Of a stretch of DNA of 19,231 bases, positions 14,844-19,231 are shown piece by piece. Origin of the DNA: JACMJP01 sp046160675 (GTDB lineage: Bacteria; Bacteroidota; Bacteroidia; Chitinophagales; BACL12). The stretch lies in assembly GCA_046160675.1 (NCBI GenBank), contig JBJXHH010000097.1, positions 1 through 19,231 on the forward strand. The letters run 5' to 3'. Position 1 is the first letter of the stretch; each line of letters starts with the position of its first letter. A program made the position numbers and the translations under genes. Below the pieces are notes generated by a model. It searched no databases and was not told the origin of the DNA. It saw only the letters and a list, made by a program, of their open reading frames with translations.

Positions 14844-15695
14844 ATGACCAAAATAAAAAATATTGCTATTCTCTTTCTGCTTGCCGCTTTATGCAAGCCA
14901 GCATTTACACAGGAGCTTGAACTACCACATCCAAGCCCGGGCGCAACTATAAGCCAAAAGTTTGGGATGGCAGAAGCTACAATAGCGTATTCAAGACCTC
15001 TCATGAAAGGCAGAAAAATTTTTGGCGCATTGGTGCCATATGGTGAAATGTGGCGTACGGGAGCCAATAAATGTCCGAATATCACATTTGATAAGGAAGT
15101 AATTATAAATAATCAGAAAGTAGAAGCAGGAACCTATAGTTTGTTTACGATACCTGGCGAAACGGAATGGACCATTATAATAAATAAAAATTCGGAACTC
15201 TGGGGGACGGGAGGTTATAAACAGGAAGAAGATGTAATGCGAATTATGGTAAAACCGGAAGAAGTTCCACTCACAGAATCCTTCACAATGGATTTTGCAA
15301 ACGTTAGGGAAAATGCGGTAACAGTTCAGATTTACTGGGAAAGAACCAAAGTATCCTTTGACATTAGCCAGGATTACATGCAAGAAGCGTTAGCTAACAT
15401 TAATGAATCTATAGAAGCTGCAAAAAATACACACGGGTTATATAATGATGCAGCAGAATTTTACCTTGACAATAAACTGGATGCTAAACAGGCTCTTGAG
15501 TGGGCGAAAAAATCTGTTGAAATAAAAGAACGGTATTGGAACTTATCTACCTATTCACGAGCACTTGCAATAAATGGGATGAAGCAGGAGGCACTTGAAG
15601 CTGCCGGAAAAGCTCTGAAACTTGCTGAGGAAGCAAAAAATACCGGGATGGTTGAAAGTATTAAAAAGAATATTGAAGAGTGGAATAAGATGTAA
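14844..15695 (+). CDS. Secreted DUF2911 protein with a helical-repeat C-terminus
   Basis: Exported protein of 283 residues whose biochemical role is unknown. A signal peptide (about 1-22, ending AFTQ) precedes a DUF2911 domain (about 25-170) with its clear pattern: LPHPSPGATISQKFG (27-41), YSRPLMKGRKIFGALVPYG (49-67), MWRTGANKCPNITF (69-82), KVEAGTYSLFTIPG (92-105) and the strand WTIIINKNSELWG. Residues about 180-283 are helical with a TPR-like rhythm (QALEWAKKSVEIKERYWN, then REALAINGMKQEALEAAGKA-type repeats). The start is settled by the promoter at 14801-14831; a TTG at 14772 in frame would add 24 residues that are really promoter DNA. It has its own promoter and terminator and is divergent from the polysaccharide operon. 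Confidence 0.93.
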   Translation: MTKIKNIAILFLLAALCKPAFTQELELPHPSPGATISQKFGMAEATIAYSRPLMKGRKIFGALVPYGEMWRTGANKCPNITFDKEVIINNQKVEAGTYSLFTIPGETEWTIIINKNSELWGTGGYKQEEDVMRIMVKPEEVPLTESFTMDFANVRENAVTVQIYWERTKVSFDISQDYMQEALANINESIEAAKNTHGLYNDAAEFYLDNKLDAKQALEWAKKSVEIKERYWNLSTYSRALAINGMKQEALEAAGKALKLAEEAKNTGMVESIKKNIEEWNKM

Positions 15696-15722
15696 CACTT
15701 CTTATGTTAACCTGTTTCAAAG

Positions 15723-15754
15723 GCCTTCAATCTCTGGTTGAAGGCTTTTTTTTT
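15723..15754 (+). terminator. Intrinsic terminator of the DUF2911 gene
   Basis: GCCTTCAA (15723-15730), loop TCTCTGG, TTGAAGGC (15738-15745), then nine T residues. It begins 27 bases after the stop codon. The rest of the gap to 15893 holds nothing I can identify. Confidence 0.9.
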
Positions 15755-15893
15755 GACACCATGCCTACCAAAGTTCCATATTTCAATGAGTCATCGATAA
15801 ATCTTTTTTGAGCCTTTAAGTAAAATTCAAATCTGTGAGCAATTGGAAAGGAAAGTACCTATTTGAATATTTTTAGCAGGTTTTAACATAAGT

Positions 15894-16859
15894 TCAATAA
15901 ACCATGCCTCCAGCCAGGTAATTACTTGTGTAATCTTTAATTCCTTCCTTAAGGGAATAAAATTCTTTTTTCCAACCGGCATTAAACAATTTGTCTATCC
16001 TTGCCTCAGTAAAATATTGGTATTTATCTTTTATGTCTGCAGGCATATCTATCCAATCAATTACCGTCGCTAGTCCTACTGCTGCTGCAGTTGCCTCTGC
16101 AAGATGTAAAAATGTTTCAGCTTTTCCAGTACCTAGGTTATAAATACCTGAATAGGTTTTTGACATCATAAACCAATACAAAACATCAACAACATCTTTT
16201 ACATAAACAAAATCCCTTAACTGTTTTCCATCCTCAAAATCAGGGCGATGAGAGCGAAACAATTTAATTTTTCCAGTTTGCTTTAGCTGATGATGTGCAT
16301 GAAAAATTACTGAAGCCATGCGTTTTTTGTGATACTCGTTAGGTCCGTACACATTAAAGAATTTTATCCCGTACCAAAAAGGGGGTGAGGTAGTTTGCTG
16401 CAAGACAAACTTGTCAAACTCATTCTTTGAAACACCATAGGGGTTAAGAGGCTGTAGCATAGATATTCCCTCATGGTCGTCAGTATATCCATTTTCACCA
16501 GCCCCATAAGTAGCTGCAGAAGAAGCGTATAGTAAAGGAATATTATATTGAGTACAAGCTTTCCATGTAAGAATTGAAAAGTTTGTATTTAAATCATCCA
16601 GTAAAATTGTGTTGAATTCCGCTGTATCCGTTCTTGCACCGAGATGAAAAACAAAATCAATTTCCTTGTGATGTTGTTTAAGCCACTCCTGGAAATTTCC
16701 TCTCTCAACTTTACTATTAAATTTTTTCCCGGCAAGATTTTGGTGCTTTTCTAAAACTGAAAAATCGTCAACCAACACAAGATCATGAAGCCCTTCATTG
16801 TTAAGTTTTGATATTAAACAACTTCCTATAAAACCCGCAGCACCGGTTATTATTATCAT
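15894..16859 (-). CDS. hldD: ADP-L-glycero-D-manno-heptose 6-epimerase
   Basis: NAD(P)-dependent epimerase of the extended short-chain dehydrogenase type that makes the L-glycero heptose nucleotide used for the LPS inner core. At 321 residues it is close to the E. coli enzyme (310). Visible features are the Rossmann motif TGAAGFIGS (5-13), ASSAATYG with catalytic-type Ser114 (112-119), Tyr141 and Lys145 in YGVSK, the HldD-specific NVYGPNEYHKKRMASVIFHA (169-188) with Lys178, RDFVYVKDVVDV, YNLGTGKAETF and PADIKDKYQYFTEA. The combination of the last motifs favours HldD over UDP-glucose 4-epimerase. The ATG at 16859 gives MIIITGAAGF, the standard start. No other heptose gene is in view. It is divergent from the lipoprotein gene at 16880 with only 20 bases between start codons. 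Confidence 0.95.
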   Translation of the reverse strand: MIIITGAAGFIGSCLISKLNNEGLHDLVLVDDFSVLEKHQNLAGKKFNSKVERGNFQEWLKQHHKEIDFVFHLGARTDTAEFNTILLDDLNTNFSILTWKACTQYNIPLLYASSAATYGAGENGYTDDHEGISMLQPLNPYGVSKNEFDKFVLQQTTSPPFWYGIKFFNVYGPNEYHKKRMASVIFHAHHQLKQTGKIKLFRSHRPDFEDGKQLRDFVYVKDVVDVLYWFMMSKTYSGIYNLGTGKAETFLHLAEATAAAVGLATVIDWIDMPADIKDKYQYFTEARIDKLFNAGWKKEFYSLKEGIKDYTSNYLAGGMVY

Positions 16860-16879
16860 TTGCTAATTTTACGGCAAAT

Positions 16880-17380
16880 ATGATGAATCGTAAACAAATG
16901 AAGAAAATACTACCTGCCTTGTTTTGTTTTGTGATAATTGTTTCTTGTGAAAATAAAGAAAAAGCAAATGCAGTAAAGTACAATGATGCAATAGTGAAAG
17001 AAGTTGATAAAGCAGATAGTTTAATTCAGGTTCTGTTTTCATTCGATATGTTCAGTCAATTTCCACTGATAGGTAAAGAATATTCAAATCTGCTTGAAGA
17101 ATCAAAACAAAATTTACAAAGAATTACTCCCATACAACAAGATGATACCTTGCGACTAACTGCCCTTGGGCTGCTTGACACCTATAATGAGATCGTAAAC
17201 AAAGATTGCCGTGGCATTTATGAAATCATGATTGACTCTACATACAATATTGCAGATTCAATTAGGGTAGACTCTTTTATGTTTGAGATGTATGGTAAAT
17301 GGCAGGCTCAAAGTAAAAAAATTGCTACACAACAACAAAGTTTTGCCCAGAGACATGGCATTACTCTTGAAAAAAAATAG
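16880..17380 (+). CDS. Lipoprotein of unknown function
   Basis: I do not recognise a family. The protein has 166 residues with a lipoprotein signal peptide: basic MNRKQMKK, hydrophobic core and lipobox FVIIVSC with lipidated Cys23. The mature part is helical and polar, with charged and Gln-rich segments (EEVDKADSLIQVLFSFD-like region about 40-60, LLEESKQNLQRITPIQQ about 74-90, and a C-terminal helix WQAQSKKIATQQQSFAQRHG). It probably folds as a helical bundle on the periplasmic face of a membrane. The start could be any of three in-frame ATGs (16880, 16883, 16898); the last still leaves a working signal. No terminator is obvious between it and the convergent gene that ends at 17425. Confidence 0.8.
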   Translation: MMNRKQMKKILPALFCFVIIVSCENKEKANAVKYNDAIVKEVDKADSLIQVLFSFDMFSQFPLIGKEYSNLLEESKQNLQRITPIQQDDTLRLTALGLLDTYNEIVNKDCRGIYEIMIDSTYNIADSIRVDSFMFEMYGKWQAQSKKIATQQQSFAQRHGITLEKK

Positions 17381-17424
17381 AGCATACCCATTGAGTATAC
17401 CCTAAAATATGTCTTTAAAAAACC

Positions 17425-18390
17425 TTATTGAAATTCAACGGGTAAACCCAGTTGCTTTCTTAAATCTGCATCAGCGTTGGTATTTTGGGCCCAATAATCC
17501 AACATCATCTCTTTGTTTTTTGAAGCCACTGTGGTAAGCATCTTTCCGTCAAAGCCGGGATAGGTATCTTCCCATCCTGTTATTTTGTAGGGGAATGCGG
17601 CCTCAAATGTAATGGACAACGTTCTCTTAAGCGATGGATATTCAATTTGATAAATACGCACCCCTTCGGCATTTTTCAATGTAATATTTGCATTTACTGT
17701 TTTAATGGGTTTATGTGCAAACCGCAAATATGTGAAGCCGGGCAGAACATTATGCTGCCCAATAGGCAATTTATCTGGCGCCATGCGTATTAAATTCCAA
17801 AGTTCATCTTCAGTTATTTCAGCAGCAATTTGTATATCCTCATCACCTTCGCTTTCAAAATAAGAACGTTGTTCAATTTCATATTTGTCGTTCCTCATGT
17901 TCTGCTGGTAATAAACCATACCGCACCAGTCTTGCACTGAATTAGTGGTTTTTATTGCATGCGGGTAGTTATTGATATCAGTTGGTGAAAAAACGCTTAA
18001 CATAAGAGAGTAAGAGTAAACTCCTGTGTTGAACTTGGTCGATTGATTTAGTTTAAACACAGGCAGTTTATCAACACCGGCAGAATAAGGATCGTCGAGC
18101 TTTACCTGCTTACGTTTTGAAAAATCTTCTGTCACAAAAACATTCACTACAGAGCCTTTGTGAATTTCACCGTAACGGGATTGTTGCAGATTATAACTGG
18201 TTATTTCGGCTAAACCCTGATACCAGTATTTACTCCATTCTTCGGATGGAACGTAGGGTGATTTTATATCCTGAGTTTCCGTCGAGGAGTTATCATTTGC
18301 TTTTGCGTCAGCACTTTTTTGACAGCTCGTAAAAACAACTGCAACCATCAGAATGGAGAACCCTGTTAGAAGCAAATACATCTTTTTCAT
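17425..18390 (-). CDS. Conserved Bacteroidota lipoprotein, often mislabelled as Maf
   Basis: A 321-residue lipoprotein from the ATG at 18390: signal MKKMYLLLTGFSILMVAVVF, then lipobox TSC with Cys23, a low-complexity linker (KSADAKANDNSSTETQD), and one large beta-rich domain with the recurring pattern WSKYWYQGLAEITSYNLQQS, RYGEIHKGSVVNVFVTEDF, VFKLNQSTKFNTGVYSYSLM, SVQDWCGMVYYQQNMRNDKY and SYFESEGDE. As I recall, relatives across Bacteroidota are often listed as septum formation inhibitor Maf, but nothing here resembles the Maf nucleotide pyrophosphatase: no N-terminal SxSPRR motif, and the protein is exported. Function unknown. A TTG at 18420 opens the frame earlier but would put ten polar residues before the signal. 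Confidence 0.85.
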   Translation of the reverse strand: MKKMYLLLTGFSILMVAVVFTSCQKSADAKANDNSSTETQDIKSPYVPSEEWSKYWYQGLAEITSYNLQQSRYGEIHKGSVVNVFVTEDFSKRKQVKLDDPYSAGVDKLPVFKLNQSTKFNTGVYSYSLMLSVFSPTDINNYPHAIKTTNSVQDWCGMVYYQQNMRNDKYEIEQRSYFESEGDEDIQIAAEITEDELWNLIRMAPDKLPIGQHNVLPGFTYLRFAHKPIKTVNANITLKNAEGVRIYQIEYPSLKRTLSITFEAAFPYKITGWEDTYPGFDGKMLTTVASKNKEMMLDYWAQNTNADADLRKQLGLPVEFQ

Positions 18391-18437
18391 ACTTTGAAGA
18401 TTTTCATTTTTAGAACCCAACCTTACTAAATATAGTT

Positions 18438-18445
18438 CAAATTTA
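18438..18445 (-). promoter_or_regulatory. Candidate -7 box for the lipoprotein gene
   Basis: TAAATTTG on the minus strand matches TAnnTTTG exactly, directly after the stop codon of the upstream glycosyltransferase and 47 bases before the ATG at 18390. No TTG occurs at the usual -33 distance, so readthrough from upstream remains an alternative. Confidence 0.3.
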
Positions 18446-19231
18446 TCAATAATTTGCTTGGTAAATGGTGATCTTTCCTATATTGTCTTTGAACTCCTTG
18501 TTCATAAGAATACTATCTGTTGAGGGTAAAACATGATCATAAGAGCCGGGGTCTGAAATAATAATGAAGTCAAATCTTGTTGTTCGCTTATTGTTTTTTA
18601 TGAGGTGGAAATCTTTGTCATCCAACAAACTGGTATACCCCAGGCGGGGGTCAGAAAAAGCATGATACATGGGAAAATTTGCGAAAATGTTAACGTTTTT
18701 TCCTGTACATTTTTCGCCAATATATTGCATGGCCTCTTGTTGTAGGTGAATATAATTGGTATAACTCATATCTTCATCATAATGAAAAGTTTCGCTTTCC
18801 ATGTTCAGCAATGCAAAGAGAAAAACAAAAATGGTGATGACGGGATACGTTATAAGAGGTTTAAACGGCAATAATCTTATAGAATAAAAATATAAAATGA
18901 AAATAGCCGGAAGCAGATACAATACATACCTGTTCATATAAAAGTTTAATGCGCTAAAAACTAACCCGCCGGCAATGAAAAAGATCATGTACACAATGAA
19001 CCTTTCAACAAACGGTCTCCGCAGGTAAACAAAAAATATGGTTACTGATGTAATAAACATTGAAACAACGTATAAGAAGTCATAATCATTGTACAACAAT
19101 AAAAAAATTCCTGTAACCATTAGAAAAAGTACAAGGTTAACATATTTCCATTCTGAATTTTTCCAATTCAGTAATAAGCTAAACAGATTAAGAATTAAAA
19201 ACAAGATAGTAATATATAACCTCCCTTGCTC
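18446..19231 (-). CDS. GT39-like membrane glycosyltransferase, 5' part beyond the window
   Basis: Only the C-terminal 261 codons are in view. The frame is open to the last base (reading EQGRLYITILFLILNLF at the edge), so the TTG at 19204 is not a start. The visible part has about six to seven membrane helices (to about residue 145), including VERFIVYMIFFIAGGLVFSA and MNRYVLYLLPAIFILYFYSI, followed by a roughly 100-residue extracytoplasmic domain (YIGEKCTGKNVNIFANFPMY, FDFIIISDPGSYDHV). This layout is typical of dolichyl-phosphate-mannose-mannosyltransferase-type (GT39/ArnT-like, GT-C fold) enzymes that use polyprenyl-linked sugars. The catalytic N-terminal DE motif lies outside the window, so neither activity nor substrate can be judged. 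Confidence 0.75.
   Translation of the reverse strand, partial: EQGRLYITILFLILNLFSLLLNWKNSEWKYVNLVLFLMVTGIFLLLYNDYDFLYVVSMFITSVTIFFVYLRRPFVERFIVYMIFFIAGGLVFSALNFYMNRYVLYLLPAIFILYFYSIRLLPFKPLITYPVITIFVFLFALLNMESETFHYDEDMSYTNYIHLQQEAMQYIGEKCTGKNVNIFANFPMYHAFSDPRLGYTSLLDDKDFHLIKNNKRTTRFDFIIISDPGSYDHVLPSTDSILMNKEFKDNIGKITIYQANY

Noticed and set aside
15756..15890. Possible remnant coding segment on the minus strand after the DUF2911 terminator (about 43 open codons)
   Set aside because: It lacks a start codon of its own, is bounded by stops, and matches no family I recognise; an open stretch this short is expected by chance.
17381..17424. Imperfect repeat GCATAC/GTATAC between two convergent lipoprotein genes
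   Set aside because: One mismatch in six pairs and no T-run; too weak to call as a terminator.

Overview
The window reads as chromosome of a Bacteroidota bacterium, most likely of the Chitinophagales/Sphingobacteriia kind. The signs are a SusC/SusD outer-membrane pair, a DUF2911 protein, a Bacteroidota-style YidC and dihydroorotase, many lipoproteins, AT-rich sequence with weak Shine-Dalgarno sites, and promoters of the TTG-N20-TAnnTTTG type instead of the proteobacterial -35/-10 form. I see no rRNA, tRNA, CRISPR array, transposon or prophage module.

Layout from left to right. A 5'-truncated dihydroorotase gene (+) converges, with a 4-base overlap, on a minus-strand operon of an AI-2E-family permease, a Holin-X family membrane protein and a small charged protein of unknown function (1302-3162). 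yidC (-) follows with a well-formed promoter, then a divergent DinB-like gene (+). A strong hairpin terminator at 5828-5859 ends a susC-susD pair (-; 5878-10295). Next on the minus strand come mltG, a small secreted protein, and a two-gene surface-polysaccharide unit (initiating phosphoglycosyl transferase, then O-antigen ligase/polymerase). A divergent promoter region at about 14754-14843 leads into a secreted DUF2911 protein (+) with a textbook terminator. Then come hldD (-), a lipoprotein (+) only 20 bases away, a second lipoprotein (-), and the 3' part of a GT39-like membrane glycosyltransferase (-) that runs off the right edge.

Most of the genes serve the cell envelope: membrane protein insertion (YidC), peptidoglycan strand termination (MltG), outer-membrane nutrient import (SusCD), LPS core heptose (HldD), polysaccharide initiation and ligation, and several lipoproteins. 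Dihydroorotase is the only clear cytoplasmic biosynthetic enzyme.

I found no clear new defence or mobile system. The points most worth a second look are the AI-2E/Holin-X/unknown operon, the overlap of a terminator U-tract with a -7 box just before mltG, the nested inverted repeat in the susC leader, the paired non-ATG starts in the polysaccharide unit, and a lipoprotein family that I recall is often mislabelled Maf.
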